From NCBI RefSeq assembly GCF_022808955.1, contig NZ_JAKZEY010000006.1:1-46564 (forward strand): a stretch of 46,564 nucleotides of DNA. Direction: 5' to 3'. Position numbers and translations under genes: made by a program. Below the pieces are notes generated by a model. That model did not search any database. It was given only the letters and a program-made list of their open reading frames with translations, and had not been told where the DNA came from. Numbering within the stretch: the stretch's first letter is position 1; the number at the start of each line of letters is the position of its first letter. Shown one piece after another: positions 8,623-18,496 of this stretch. The stretch comes from Anaerococcus sp. AGMB09787 (GTDB taxonomy: Bacteria > Bacillota > Clostridia > Tissierellales > Peptoniphilaceae).

Positions 8623-9493
8623 AGATTTAATTTTTAAATTAGAAGATTTTTGGAAGAGTAAGGGATGTTCAGTACTCCTACCCTATGATATAGAAAAGGG
8701 AGCAGGAACTATGAACCCTCATACCTTTCTAAGAGCCCTAGGCCCAGAGCCTTGGAGAGTTTGCTATGTAGAACCATCTAGACGTCCTGCTGATGGTAGG
8801 TATGGAGATAACCCAAATAGGCTCTACCAACACCACCAAATGCAAATTCTTCTAAAACCAACTCCAGATAATATCCAAGAGTTATACCTAGAATGTCTAG
8901 AAACTATTGGTATCAATCCACGTGAACATGACATAAGGTTTGTAGAAGACAACTGGGAATCACCAACTATGGGTGCTTGGGGATTAGGCTGGGAAGTCTG
9001 GCTTGATGGAATGGAAATTACTCAGTTTACATATTTCCAACAAGTAGGAGGTATAAACTGTGAGATCGAATCTGGTGAGATTACCATAGGTCTTGAGAGA
9101 ATATTTATGTATATCGAAGATGTTGACAATGTCTACGATATAAGGTGGAGTGAGGACCTAATGTATAGGGACCTCTTCTTGAGGGCTGAGTACGAAAACT
9201 CCAAGTATTCTTTTGAGGATGCAGACAACGACCTATTATTTAAATTATTTGATATTTATGAAAGTGAGGCCAATAGGCTAATAGACCTAGACTTGATATT
9301 GCCAGCCTATGATAATGTCCTCAAGTCATCCCATACCTTCAACCTCTTAGATGCCAAGGGAGCTATATCAGTTTCCGAGAGAGCCCACTTCATAAGAAGG
9401 GTTAGAGAAGTGTCATCTAAAGTTGCAGCAAAATTTATTGAGCAAAGAAAAGAGCTTGACTACCCTCTTTTAAGAAAGGATCAAGATGAGTAA
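8612..9493 (+). CDS. glyQ: Glycine-tRNA ligase alpha subunit
   Basis: This 293-residue catalytic alpha chain of the bacterial alpha2-beta2 glycyl-tRNA synthetase is a class II enzyme that forms glycyl-adenylate. Family landmarks are clear: [37 protein letters not shown], and [19 protein letters not shown]. The length is normal. The start overlaps recO by 11 nt and the end overlaps glyS by 8 nt, so the two subunits are translationally coupled. No T-box precedes it, unlike many Firmicute glyQS operons; the genes are read through from era and recO. Confidence 0.97.
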   Translation: MYFEDLIFKLEDFWKSKGCSVLLPYDIEKGAGTMNPHTFLRALGPEPWRVCYVEPSRRPADGRYGDNPNRLYQHHQMQILLKPTPDNIQELYLECLETIGINPREHDIRFVEDNWESPTMGAWGLGWEVWLDGMEITQFTYFQQVGGINCEIESGEITIGLERIFMYIEDVDNVYDIRWSEDLMYRDLFLRAEYENSKYSFEDADNDLLFKLFDIYESEANRLIDLDLILPAYDNVLKSSHTFNLLDAKGAISVSERAHFIRRVREVSSKVAAKFIEQRKELDYPLLRKDQDE

Positions 9494-11543
9494 TTACTTG
9501 TTAGAAATTGGCGTAGAGGAGATACCTGCAGCCTATGTCAAGGGAACCAAAATACAATTAGAAGATAAATTTAGAAAATTAGTTAAAGAAAACAACCTAG
9601 AAGTGGGAGCTATAGAGGTAGAATCTACTCCTAGGAGATATGCAATCTTGCTAAGGGATATAGTAGCTGATACTAGCGAAAAAACTGTATCAGTCAAGGG
9701 ACCTTCTGTAAAAATCGCCTACGATGCAGATGGCAATGCCCAAAAACCCCTCCTTGGATTCTTGAAGGGTCAAGGGGCAAGCATTGATGATGTTATCATC
9801 CGTGAAGTCAAGGGAGTTGACTATATCTTTGTAGAAAAGAAGGAAGTTTCTAAACCTCTTAGCGAAATCCTTAGGGAAAATGTCTACGATATAGTCAAAT
9901 CTATCACCTTCCCAAGGTCTATGAGATGGGCAGGTAAGTCCATTAGATGGGCTAGACCTATAAGATGGTTTGTCTCCCTCCTAGACGATGAAGTCCTAGA
10001 ATTTGATGCTGAAGGAATAGAAGTATCCAATGTGACCAAGGGTCACAGGGTTCTAGGATCAAGCCACCTAGTGATTGACAAAATCGAAAATTATGAAAAG
10101 CTCCTCAAGGAAAATTATGTAATCCTAAGATATAAGGATAGGAAGGACATCATTGTTAAGGGCCTCAATAGACTATCTAGCGAAGTTGGTGGAGAGTATC
10201 TCGAAGATGAGGACCTCCTTGATGAAGTTATAAATATAGTAGAATACCCTACAGTCCTCCTAGGTGATATTAACAAGGACTATTTGTCTTTACCTAAGGA
10301 AGTAATCACAACTCCAATGAAGGACCACCAAAGGTATTTCCCTATTATAGATGAGAACAAGAACCTTATGCCTTACTTCCTCTTGGTAAGAAATGGAGAC
10401 TTGGAATTTGGAGATGTGGTTGTAACTGGTAACAAGAAGGTCTTGGTAGCAAGACTAGAAGATGCCAAGTTCTTCTACGAAAAAGACCTCCAAAAGCCTC
10501 TAGAAGCTTATGTAGATGACCTCGACAAACTAACTTTCTTCGAAGGTCTTGGCACTATGAAGCAAAAAACTGAGAGACTAGTTGAGTTAGCTCAAAGATA
10601 TATGGAAAGTCTATCAGCTGCAGATGATATGAAGGAGCCAGTTAAACGAGCTGCCTACCTAGCTAAGGCTGACCTAGTTACCAATATGGTAGTAGAATTT
10701 ACAGAACTCCAAGGAATTATGGGTTCGATTTATGCCCTAGAATCAGGGGAAGAGCAAAGGGTGGCTACAGCTATTAGGGAATCCTATATGCCAAGATCTG
10801 CCAATGACGAACTTCCTTCAACTATGACAGGCATTATCCTATCCATAGCTGACAAGATGGACACCATAGCAGGCCTATATGCTATCGAAAAATATGTAAC
10901 AGGAAGTCAAGACCCTAACGGTTTGAGGAGGGCTTGCTTGGGTATAATAAATATCTTTATAGAAAATTCTATAGATGCGGACCTCAAGAAACTTGCTAAT
11001 GACGCCCTCTTGGCCTATACAGAAAAGAACGAACTATCCTTTGACTACGAAGTCACCATGGATAAGATCCTAGGCTTCTTCGAAGACAGACTAAAGCATA
11101 AGCTAATTGATGATGGCTATAGGTATGATGTGGTAAATGCAGTTCTAAAACTTGATAGCACCAATATCCTAAGAGCCTACAAGAAGGTCAAGGCCCTAGA
11201 TAAGTTCCTAGAAGAAGATGAAGACCTAATCTCCTACTTCATAAGGATAGTAAACCTAGCCTATGACTCGGCAGATGCAATTGACGAAGACCTCTTCGAG
11301 ACAGACCTAGAGAAAGACTTCTATGAGACTATCAAAAATCTAGTAGAATTTAGTAAGTCAAATACCGACTATGCTAATGAACTATTAAGCCTAAAAGCAA
11401 CAGCAGAGCTTGGTAACAAGTACCTAGATGAAACTATGATCAATGTAGAAGATAGTAGACTAAGAAACAACAGGACTACCATGCTAAACATCCTAGCCCA
11501 AAGGATAAATAACATCTTCGATGTGAAAGAGATAGTAAGATAG
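9486..11543 (+). CDS. glyS: Glycine-tRNA ligase beta subunit
   Basis: This 685-residue beta subunit binds tRNA-Gly and is required with GlyQ. Recognisable stretches are [14 protein letters not shown] at the N-terminus, [46 protein letters not shown], and the HD-like and anticodon-binding C-terminal parts ([17 protein letters not shown]). The length is usual. The start overlaps glyQ by 8 nt, and the next gene begins 2 nt after its stop. Confidence 0.97.
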   Translation: MSNYLLEIGVEEIPAAYVKGTKIQLEDKFRKLVKENNLEVGAIEVESTPRRYAILLRDIVADTSEKTVSVKGPSVKIAYDADGNAQKPLLGFLKGQGASIDDVIIREVKGVDYIFVEKKEVSKPLSEILRENVYDIVKSITFPRSMRWAGKSIRWARPIRWFVSLLDDEVLEFDAEGIEVSNVTKGHRVLGSSHLVIDKIENYEKLLKENYVILRYKDRKDIIVKGLNRLSSEVGGEYLEDEDLLDEVINIVEYPTVLLGDINKDYLSLPKEVITTPMKDHQRYFPIIDENKNLMPYFLLVRNGDLEFGDVVVTGNKKVLVARLEDAKFFYEKDLQKPLEAYVDDLDKLTFFEGLGTMKQKTERLVELAQRYMESLSAADDMKEPVKRAAYLAKADLVTNMVVEFTELQGIMGSIYALESGEEQRVATAIRESYMPRSANDELPSTMTGIILSIADKMDTIAGLYAIEKYVTGSQDPNGLRRACLGIINIFIENSIDADLKKLANDALLAYTEKNELSFDYEVTMDKILGFFEDRLKHKLIDDGYRYDVVNAVLKLDSTNILRAYKKVKALDKFLEEDEDLISYFIRIVNLAYDSADAIDEDLFETDLEKDFYETIKNLVEFSKSNTDYANELLSLKATAELGNKYLDETMINVEDSRLRNNRTTMLNILAQRINNIFDVKEIVR

Positions 11544-11545
11544 AT

Positions 11546-12376
11546 ATGAATGATTTAACAATAGCTATAATAAGCGATTCAACTGGAGAAACAGCCCTCA
11601 ACTACATGAAGTCAGTCGTAAGCCAATTCCCTGACCTAGAGATTAATGTCATAAGAAAGTCTGACATTAAGGAAAATAAGGAAATTGACGAATTGATAGA
11701 GACCCTACCAGCTGGATCCCTTATTATAGAAACCATAGCAGACAAAAAATTTTCCGATTATCTAGAAGCTAGGGCCAGCGAAAACCAAATCGAAGTTTTG
11801 GACATTCTAAACATAGGCATCAAAAAGATCGAAGAGATTACTGGCCACAAGGCCCTAAGGGAAGTAGGCCTTATTAGGACCCTATCAGAAGACTACTTCC
11901 ATATGATCGAGGCCATAGAATTTGCTATCAAATACGATGATGGCAAGGATCCTAGGGGATTTCCTCTATCAGATATAGTCCTAGTTGGAGTATCTAGGAC
12001 TTCCAAAACCCCTACTACCATGAACCTAGCTACCAAGAACTTCAAGGTATCCAACCTACCCCTAGTCCCAGAGATTAGACTTCCCCAAGAGATCTTCGAA
12101 GTCGATCCTAGGAGGATAATAGGACTTGTAATAGATCCGGACAAACTATCATCTATCAGAGAAGTAAGGTCCAAGGTCCTAGGATTGGGAGATGACTCAG
12201 CATATTTTGATGATGAGAGAATAAAACAAGAACTCGAATATGCCAAGGAAGTCTTCAAGGACCTTGACTGCAAGGTAATAGACGTAACCGAGAATACAAT
12301 CGATCAAACTGCAACAGAGATAGTCCAATACTACTTTGAAAACTTCCCCGATGAAAGATCATCACACCTATCATAA
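11546..12376 (+). CDS. PPDK/PEP synthase regulatory kinase-phosphorylase (DUF299 family)
   Basis: This 276-residue protein belongs to the bifunctional serine/threonine kinase and phosphorylase family that controls pyruvate phosphate dikinase or PEP synthase by reversible phosphorylation (YqfL in Bacillus, PpsR in E. coli). Family marks are ISDSTGETA near the N-terminus, the P-loop-like VGVSRTSKTPT, and the C-terminal IDQTATEIVQ. Following glyS is the Bacillus-like order. No ppdK gene lies in this window, so the substrate enzyme must be elsewhere. Confidence 0.9.
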   Translation: MNDLTIAIISDSTGETALNYMKSVVSQFPDLEINVIRKSDIKENKEIDELIETLPAGSLIIETIADKKFSDYLEARASENQIEVLDILNIGIKKIEEITGHKALREVGLIRTLSEDYFHMIEAIEFAIKYDDGKDPRGFPLSDIVLVGVSRTSKTPTTMNLATKNFKVSNLPLVPEIRLPQEIFEVDPRRIIGLVIDPDKLSSIREVRSKVLGLGDDSAYFDDERIKQELEYAKEVFKDLDCKVIDVTENTIDQTATEIVQYYFENFPDERSSHLS

Positions 12377-12385
12377 GGAGGGACA

Positions 12386-13918
12386 ATGAAAAAAAATAAA
12401 ATTATAGTACTGAACTTCGGTGGTCAATACGACCAACTTATAGTAAGAAGAGTCAGAGAAATGGGTGTATACGCAGAACTACTGGACTGCACTACACCAG
12501 TTGGAGAAATGGAGCTAGAAAACACAGCAGGCCTTATCCTAACAGGAGGTCCACAAAGCGTAAATGACGAAAACAGCCTAAGCGCAGACGATGCCATCTT
12601 TGACCTAGGACTACCTATACTAGGAATTTGCTATGGACTCCAATACATAAACCATAGATTTGGTGGAAGTATCGAAACACCAGATAAGGGAGAATATGGA
12701 AAAACTCCCCTTAATGTAGATAGCTCATCTGAGCTCTTCCAAGGCATCCCAGAAGAATCAATCATCTGGATGAACCACAGGGACAGGATCAAAGACCTAG
12801 CTGATGGTTTTAGTACCATAGCCCACACAGCCAATGCGCCAGTAGCGGCCATTGAAAACCCAGACAAAGAAATCTATGCAGTCCAATTCCACCCAGAAGT
12901 AGTCCACAGCCAATATGGCCAACAAATCCTAGAAAACTTCGTCCTAAAGATTACCAAGGCAGAAAAAGACTGGTCTATGGAAGACTTTGCCCAAGAAAAA
13001 ATTAGCCAAATCAAAGAAAAATATGAGGGCGAAAAAATGATTTGTGGCCTATCAGGAGGAGTTGACTCAACGGTTGCAGCAACCCTAGTATCAAGAGCCA
13101 TAGGAGACAAACTCCAATGCATCTTCGTTGACCATGGCCTCCTTAGAAAAGACGAAGCAAACTCAGTAATGGAAACCTACAAACAACTAGGACTAAATGT
13201 CAAACTAGTTGACAAATCAGAAGAATTCCTTGACTTACTAAAGGGAGTAACAGACCCAGAAGAAAAAAGAAAAATCATAGGCAACCACTTCGTAGAAGTC
13301 TTCGAAGAAGAAGCCAAAAAAATCGGTGGCGCCAAATACCTAGTCCAAGGTACCATCTACCCTGACGTAATAGAATCAGGCAAGGACAAGGCATCAGTCA
13401 TCAAGTCCCACCACAACGTAGGGGGACTACCAGAAAACATGGACTTCGTTGGCCTAGTAGAACCCCTTAGAGAACTATTCAAAGACGAAGTAAGAAAAGT
13501 AGGAAGCTCACTAGGAATCCCTGAAGACATGGTCCAAAGACAACCCTTCCCAGGACCAGGACTTGGTATCAGAGTTATAGGAGAAGTCACAGAAGACAAA
13601 CTAAGAATAGTAAGAGAAACTGACGCTATCCTAAGAGAAGAAATTAAAAACTACGGCCTAAACAGAGACATCTGGCAATACTTCACAGTATGGACTCCAA
13701 TCAAAACAGTAGGAGTCAAGGGAGATAAAAGATCCTACGACAACGTAATAGCCATCCGTGCAGTAACCTCAATAGACGCCATGACAGTAGAAGCAGCTGA
13801 ACTCCCATACGACCTCCTCCAAACCCTCTCATCCAGAATGATAAACGAAGTAGAAGGAGTAGGAAGAGTAGTATACGACATAACCAGCAAACCACCAGGA
13901 ACTATTGAGTGGGAATAA
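12386..13918 (+). CDS. guaA: GMP synthase (glutamine-hydrolysing)
   Basis: This 510-residue enzyme makes GMP from XMP, glutamine and ATP. The class I glutamine amidotransferase domain (residues about 1-195) has the nucleophile motif LGICYGLQY and the triad HPEV. The ATP pyrophosphatase domain has GLSGGVDSTV, and the C-terminal dimerisation domain ends in PPGTIEWE. A GGAGGG ribosome-binding site precedes the ATG, 9 nt after the upstream gene. The last codons are the left boundary of a genomic island: they and the sequence after them recur at 33434. Since the 3' end of this gene is a known island integration target, the current last few codons were probably supplied by the incoming element without changing the protein. 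Confidence 0.97.
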   Translation: MKKNKIIVLNFGGQYDQLIVRRVREMGVYAELLDCTTPVGEMELENTAGLILTGGPQSVNDENSLSADDAIFDLGLPILGICYGLQYINHRFGGSIETPDKGEYGKTPLNVDSSSELFQGIPEESIIWMNHRDRIKDLADGFSTIAHTANAPVAAIENPDKEIYAVQFHPEVVHSQYGQQILENFVLKITKAEKDWSMEDFAQEKISQIKEKYEGEKMICGLSGGVDSTVAATLVSRAIGDKLQCIFVDHGLLRKDEANSVMETYKQLGLNVKLVDKSEEFLDLLKGVTDPEEKRKIIGNHFVEVFEEEAKKIGGAKYLVQGTIYPDVIESGKDKASVIKSHHNVGGLPENMDFVGLVEPLRELFKDEVRKVGSSLGIPEDMVQRQPFPGPGLGIRVIGEVTEDKLRIVRETDAILREEIKNYGLNRDIWQYFTVWTPIKTVGVKGDKRSYDNVIAIRAVTSIDAMTVEAAELPYDLLQTLSSRMINEVEGVGRVVYDITSKPPGTIEWE

Positions 13919-14090
13919 TCGCAAAATTTTCTAAAATGGTTTAATTACAAGCTATAGAGAGGATAAAAAATGGCTACTGCTACTCAAATGGTACTGGAAG
14001 TAAAAAAGAATAAATTGAATAATAGTTCCAAATGGTTTGCATGAGGACAAAAATTAGACCGTAGTTTGAAGCTGCGGCCTTATTTTTTAG
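13897..14090 (+). repeat. Left copy of the guaA-end direct repeat (candidate attL) with terminator
   Basis: The 34 bp at 13897-13930, covering the guaA stop codon, match 33434-33467 at 32 positions. Similarity continues at lower identity to about 14080. The best-kept later parts are TACTCAAATGGT, AATAATAGTTCCA and TTAGACCGTAG. This is what site-specific integration at the guaA 3' end leaves behind. Inside the repeat a stem AGACCGTAG (14056-14064) with CTGCGGCCT (14072-14080), one mismatch and a T-rich tail is the guaA terminator. Confidence 0.75.
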
Positions 14091-14113
14091 AATTACAATA
14101 ATAATAAATAAAG

Positions 14114-14140
14114 AAAATCCAGCCCTAGCGGCTGGATTTT
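14114..14140. terminator. Strong bidirectional terminator
   Basis: A perfect 11-bp stem, AAAATCCAGCC (14114-14124) with GGCTGGATTTT (14130-14140), has a 5-nt loop and A/T tracts on both sides. It can stop transcription from guaA and also from the minus-strand DUF3800 fragment. Confidence 0.85.
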
Positions 14141-14259
14141 AAAATGCTTATTTACCAATTGCTTATTAGTGACGCCAACACATGACGCTTACCTAGATAA
14201 CGGCACATATATAAGACTTACTGTTGGTACTATTATGATATCACTAATTCTATCTATTG

Positions 14260-14686
14260 TCAATACTCAGGAGGAAATACAAAAATAAATTTTAATATAT
14301 CGTTATCTTTTAATAATTGAATTTCATCATTATAAGCACCTGTAAGTAAGTGTGAATAGAATAGGTTAGAAAAAACATCAGCCACTTGTATAAATTTATT
14401 GTTAGAGGAATCGAAATAATTAACAGTAAATTTACCTCTTGTGGTACCACCTAAAGCTAATTCTGTGTTGAGATAATTTTCTAAAAAGTGCTTGGTTTCA
14501 GTTTTTTCATTTCTTTCATCGAGTTGGAGATAGAAATCCTCTTGTTCAAGAAAATTGTTCTTTATAAGATATTGTAATGCCAAGCACATCACGTAGTTAA
14601 ATACTCTTGCAGTATTTTTACAAAAATCATCTGATAATTTGCAGTTTTTAATTCGAATGTAATAAATTTCAAAATGTTTTTTCTTA
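14260..14686 (-). pseudogene. C-terminal fragment of a DUF3800 protein, truncated at an IS30 end
   Basis: Read on the minus strand, the frame runs without interruption from the IS30 end at 14686 to the stop at 14260. It gives about 140 residues, including HFEIYYIRIKNCKLSDDFCK, a VFNYV element, QLDERNEKTETK and YFDSSNNKFIQVADVFSN. These are the C-terminal features of DUF3800, an RNase H-like family common in mobile and defence regions. No N-terminal half with the usual acidic motif is convincing on the other side of the insertion element, so the gene looks truncated and dead. The internal ATG at 14592 is not a natural start for the family. Confidence 0.65.
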
Positions 14687-15736
14687 GATAAGTTGTAAAA
14701 TTAAATGCGACACTATAATCGAATATAAAACTCATACTAACTTCGTGTAAAATGTTAATAACGACAAAAACACACACGGAGGTTAATATGAGTTTTAAAC
14801 ATCTTACCATAAATGAGAGAAATAAGATAGAGGTACTAAGTAAAGAGGGCTATTCTTCTATAAGAATAGCAAAAATTTTAGGTTTTCATCACTCCACAAT
14901 ATCTAGAGAATTAAAAAGGTGTGATAATGATTATGAAGCTGTCTATGCCCAAAAAGATAAGATTGAAAAATCATCATCTAAAGGCAGAAAGGCAAAAGCT
15001 GATAACAATATCATAAAATCCATATCTGAAAAACTCCATAAGAAGTGCTCTCCTGAGCAAATAGAAAACACTATATGTAAAGATGTAGTCTGTTTTAAAA
15101 CAATATATAATTGGATTTACTCAGCAATTATAGACTTTGATATTTCTAAGCTAAGAAGAAAAGGAAAATCAAGGAAAGTCAAAGAAACAAGAGGTAAGTT
15201 TAATATTGGTAAATCAATAAACAAAAGAGCTAAAGAAGTTAATAAAAGGAATACTTTTGATCATTGGGAATTAGATACAGTTGTGTCATCCAGCGCTAAA
15301 AGTAAAGCTTGCCTAGCAACGTTTGTAGAAAGAAAAACTAGATTTTACCTAGCCTTACCTATGTAAAAATTCTATGCTAAAAGCAATTGATAAACTAATT
15401 AAATCTTTAACATTAGAAGCTTTAAAGACTTTCACATCTGATAGAGGTAAAGAATTTGCTTGTTATGAAGATGTTGAAAAACAAGGGATAAATTTTTATT
15501 TTGCTGATGCATATTCAGCATGGCAAAGAGGCAGTAATGAAAATTCTAATGGTTTGTTAAGAGAATATTATCCTAAGAAGACAGATTTATCTAAAATATC
15601 TATTAATGAGTTGATTAAAAACTTAATGGAGCTTAATACCAGACCTAGAAAATGTCTAGAATATAAAACTCCATTTGATTTATTTATGCACGAACTTAGT
15701 TTGGTTTAGGTGTCGTAATATTATTTGCAATTCATC
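14687..15736 (+). mobile_element. IS30-family insertion sequence, about 1.05 kb
   Basis: Imperfect terminal inverted repeats of 27 bp are seen at 14687-14713 and 15710-15736. They share GTGTCG at the inner side and CAA and ATC towards the outer end, with 18 of 27 positions matching. Between them is a single IS30-type transposase gene broken by a frameshift. The left end abuts a truncated DUF3800 gene. A target-site duplication could not be recognised with confidence. Confidence 0.7.
14788..15709 (+). pseudogene. IS30-family transposase, frameshifted
   Basis: The N-terminal HTH part (LTINERNKIEVLSKEGYSS, then HHSTISRELKR) and the DDE catalytic core are all present. The first Asp is in HWELDTVVSS, the second in FTSDRGKEFA, and the Glu in AWQRGSNENSNGLLREYY. 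The frame stops at TAA 15364-15366 after LALPM and resumes in the +1 frame with KNSMLKAIDKLI. Removing a single T at 15364 would restore one 306-residue protein. ATG 14788 follows GGAGG; the in-frame ATG at 14752 is upstream of any ribosome-binding site. As written the enzyme should be inactive. Confidence 0.8.
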
Positions 15737-15813
15737 ATTTACATAAAATTTATAATATAAGAAAAAATAATAATTCTCCATGTATTATAAAAATAACGCA
15801 AAATTTCAAAGTA

Positions 15814-15822
15814 TGTTATACT
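15814..15822 (+). promoter_or_regulatory. Extended -10 promoter before dut
   Basis: TG, one base, then TATACT at 15817-15822 forms an extended -10 element about 80 bp upstream of the dUTPase start. No good -35 box is visible. The 190 bp between the IS end and the dut start hold nothing else that is clearly a gene. Confidence 0.45.
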
Positions 15823-15901
15823 ATATAGTAAATAAAAATATGCAGATTAAAAGATTTTTATAAATCGTCTGCAATAAAAATTTTAAAATTATGGGGTTAT
15901 T

Positions 15902-16327
15902 ATGAAAATGAAAATGATGACGGAAAAATTCAAGCCAACTTATGCAACTGAAGGCAGTGCAGGTTTTGATTTATATTGCAATAATCCAGAGCCAGTAACT
16001 GTTGGTCCAAATGAAGTTGTAAAAATTCCTACAGGTATAAGAGTTTCAATTCCTAAAGGATATTTTGGGGCAGTATATCCTAGGTCTTCTACGGGAATTA
16101 AGCATAGAATTACACTTGCAAATACTACTGGTATAATAGACTCTGATTATAGGGGAGATATACAAATCTTTTTTGTAAACAATTCTAACAAAGACTATAC
16201 AATACATAATGGCGATAGACTTGCTCAAATGGTTATTCAATCATATGTTAGAGTTGATATTGAAATCGTAGATAGACTTGATGAAACCGAAATAGGAGAA
16301 GGTGGTATAGGTTCTACGGGAAGATAA
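15902..16327 (+). CDS. dut: dUTP diphosphatase (trimeric dUTPase)
   Basis: This 141-residue enzyme hydrolyses dUTP to dUMP and keeps uracil out of DNA. All five trimeric dUTPase motifs are visible: GSAGFDLY, PRSSTGIK, GIIDSDYRGDI, GDRLAQMVI, and the C-terminal arm GGIGSTGR. The gene is AT-rich, stands alone between an insertion sequence and a transporter, and lies inside the island. It may be a phage- or element-derived copy rather than the housekeeping one. Confidence 0.92.
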   Translation: MKMKMMTEKFKPTYATEGSAGFDLYCNNPEPVTVGPNEVVKIPTGIRVSIPKGYFGAVYPRSSTGIKHRITLANTTGIIDSDYRGDIQIFFVNNSNKDYTIHNGDRLAQMVIQSYVRVDIEIVDRLDETEIGEGGIGSTGR

Positions 16328-16380
16328 ATATTATAGAATATTTTAGATAAAGATAACACTAGAAAATATTAATAAATATC

Positions 16381-16427
16381 TAGTAAATTTTTTAATAAAA
16401 TAGTATAATATATTTTATTAAATTTAC
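16381..16427 (+). promoter_or_regulatory. Long inverted repeat centred on a -10 box upstream of the transporter
   Basis: The left arm at 16381-16400 begins AGTAAATTT and ends AATAAAAT. The right arm at 16411-16427 is ATTTTATTAAATTTACT. They pair over 17 positions, with three extra T in the left arm. The 10-bp centre holds TATAAT at 16403-16408, and GGAG at 16428 starts right after the dyad. A dimeric repressor bound here would cover the promoter. Confidence 0.5.
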
Positions 16428-16438
16428 TGGAGTTTTGT

Positions 16439-17542
16439 ATGAAGAATATAACAAACATATTTAAGAATAATCCCGTTTTTACTACCAGCTTTATTTTAGC
16501 TGGTATTTCAATTTTATTTGGAAATTTAAATTTAGAATTTATAAAATTTAACATAATATTCACACTTTTTGGAATGATGCTAGTTTTAATTTATTTTGAA
16601 AATTCTATGATATTAAATAAGTTAGCTACATTATTTATAGTAAAATCAAAAAATACAAGGAATATGGTTCAAAAAGTTTTGATATTTTCATTTATAAGTT
16701 CATTTTTCTTATCAAATGATGTGACAGTACTTACCATACTTCCTATTTACCTTAAAATGATATCAATGATTGACAATTTTAAAGGTAGAATTGTAGGAGC
16801 TGCACTTATACCCGTAGCTTCAAATATGGGAGGAATATTTTTTCCATTTAGTAATCCACAAAATTTGATTATATTTGACTCATTTGAAATAGGATTATTA
16901 GATTTTATTTCTGTAACTGGTCCAATAATGGTACTAGGTTTTGTTTTGATAATTTTAATGACATTTGCATTTGTTGAAAAAAAGAAAACAAAATTGAAAG
17001 AAAAACATTATGAAATAGATAAGAGTTTAGTACTACAAGGTTCAATAGGACTTACACTTATGATACTTTGTGTATTTTCTATACTTCCCGTATATTCTGT
17101 AGTTGTAATAATCTCAATATATACACTACTTAGATATAGTAAATTCTTCAAATCAGTTGATTATACATTGTTACTCACATTTGTATTTTTCTTTATTATT
17201 GTAAATAACATAAGTAGCATAAAAATAGTTAAAGATTTTATAGAAAATAATCTTTCCACTGCAAAAAGTACTATGATTGGGTCAATTACATTAAGTCAAG
17301 TAATGTCTAATGTACCAACTACTATACTGATGATACCATATATAAGTTCACCAAAAGCACTACTTTTTGGTGTGAATATAGGTGGACTTGGAACAATACT
17401 TGCATCACTAACTAACTTAATTGGTTTTGATTTATTTGCTCAAAAAATGCCATATTCAAAAAATAAATTTTTATTATTTTTTACAATAGCTAATTTTGCT
17501 ATGATATTGATATTTGTATTTGTCTTTATATGGTTTGTGTGA
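16439..17542 (+). CDS. Ion-transporter-superfamily permease (ArsB/NhaD/SLC13-like)
   Basis: This 367-residue polytopic membrane protein has about ten hydrophobic helices and two inverted-repeat signature regions. One is SNDVTVLTILPI with SNMGGIFFPFSNPQNLI; the other is LSQVMSNVPTTILMIPY with NIGGLGTILASLTNLIGF. This layout is typical of ArsB/NhaD and citrate/SLC13-like carriers, whose paired N-P loops bind substrate and cation. The substrate cannot be read from the sequence. The length is short for the family (usually 400-450). The ATG at 16439 follows GGAG. The next gene starts 27 nt after its stop with its own ribosome-binding site. Confidence 0.75.
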   Translation: MKNITNIFKNNPVFTTSFILAGISILFGNLNLEFIKFNIIFTLFGMMLVLIYFENSMILNKLATLFIVKSKNTRNMVQKVLIFSFISSFFLSNDVTVLTILPIYLKMISMIDNFKGRIVGAALIPVASNMGGIFFPFSNPQNLIIFDSFEIGLLDFISVTGPIMVLGFVLIILMTFAFVEKKKTKLKEKHYEIDKSLVLQGSIGLTLMILCVFSILPVYSVVVIISIYTLLRYSKFFKSVDYTLLLTFVFFFIIVNNISSIKIVKDFIENNLSTAKSTMIGSITLSQVMSNVPTTILMIPYISSPKALLFGVNIGGLGTILASLTNLIGFDLFAQKMPYSKNKFLLFFTIANFAMILIFVFVFIWFV

Positions 17543-17568
17543 TACAACAAAATAAAAAGGAGTTTATA

Positions 17569-18375
17569 ATGAGTTTTAAATATAAATTGGTAGATTCTAA
17601 TTTGTTATATACAGATATAACAGATGAAAAATTTAAAAATATAAAAGAAAAAAATGATTATCAGATGTGGAAAAATGATTTTACACTTATTCAAATACTT
17701 GTAATAAGTGAAGAAGATGATGTGTTTGAACTTGAAGTTGAACAAATAAAAGACTTTGAATTTGAAATATATAATTTTAAGAAAAATTTAGCATATATTG
17801 GAAAAACTTTTGAACCGATTGAACTTTATACAAAAGAAAATAGAACAATTGCTACAGATTTATTATTAAAAGAAAATAAAATTAAACTATCAAGAGGAGA
17901 AACTAATTCATTTATTATTTCAGTAAAAACTAACAAGGAAATATCTCCTACAAAACATCAAATACATTTCAAATTAAATTCTCTGAATAATAGAAATGAA
18001 AAATTTGAAAATAAATTTACGATAGAAGTTAAAGATAAAAAAGTAGAGAAGTTGCAAAGTTTTGATTTACAACTATGGCAATATCCATATTCGGTTTCAG
18101 AATATTATGGATTAAAACCTTTTTCAGAAGAACATATTGATATATTAAAAAATCATCTATCTATTTATAAAAAACTAGGCGCAGATGCTATAGTTGCATC
18201 TATATGTGAAGATGCTTGGGATGGTCAAACTTATAGTAAAAATGAAATCCATTATCCATCAATGATTAAATGGTCAATGAATAATGGAAAAATGAACTAT
18301 TCATACGAAGATTTTGATAAGTGGATAAAATTAAATGAAGAAATAAGTTTCAATTCCAGTAAAACTATATTATGA
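17569..18375 (+). pseudogene. N-terminal part of a DUF4091-type glycoside hydrolase-like protein, truncated
   Basis: The ATG at 17569 follows AAAAGGAG; the open frame back to 17530 lies inside the transporter gene. The product has a beta-rich N-terminal half, then a segment like DUF4091/TIM-barrel proteins: FDLQLWQYPYSVSEYYGLKP, SICEDAWDGQTY and PSMIKWSMNNGKMNYSYEDF. Full-length relatives are about twice as long. Here the frame leaves the family after KWIKLNEEI and stops at TGA 18373-18375. An open stretch in another frame (about 18347-18496, with KNLLPEEWKKENQLEIDTAN) looks like the 3' end of a different gene, so a deletion joined two genes. The truncated product is unlikely to be an active enzyme. 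Confidence 0.6.
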
Positions 18376-18496
18376 AAAGAAAACAGAAAACGAAACTGAC
18401 TTTATAGAAGTTGACAAGAATTTATTGCCAGAAGAATGGAAAAAAGAAAATCAATTAGAAATAGATACTGCAAATCAAGTAAAGATACAAATGTAA

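Noticed and set aside
14141-14260. Possible tRNA-like or attachment site after the strong terminator
   Set aside because: No cloverleaf or anticodon arm could be formed by eye.
14589-14810. 73-residue minus-strand ORF across the IS30 left end
   Set aside because: It spans the element boundary in a different frame from DUF3800; the true DUF3800 frame runs continuously beside it.
15361-15376. Programmed frameshift in the IS30 transposase
   Set aside because: IS30 transposases are made from one frame, and the site has no classical slippery heptamer or stimulatory structure, so simple mutation is more likely.
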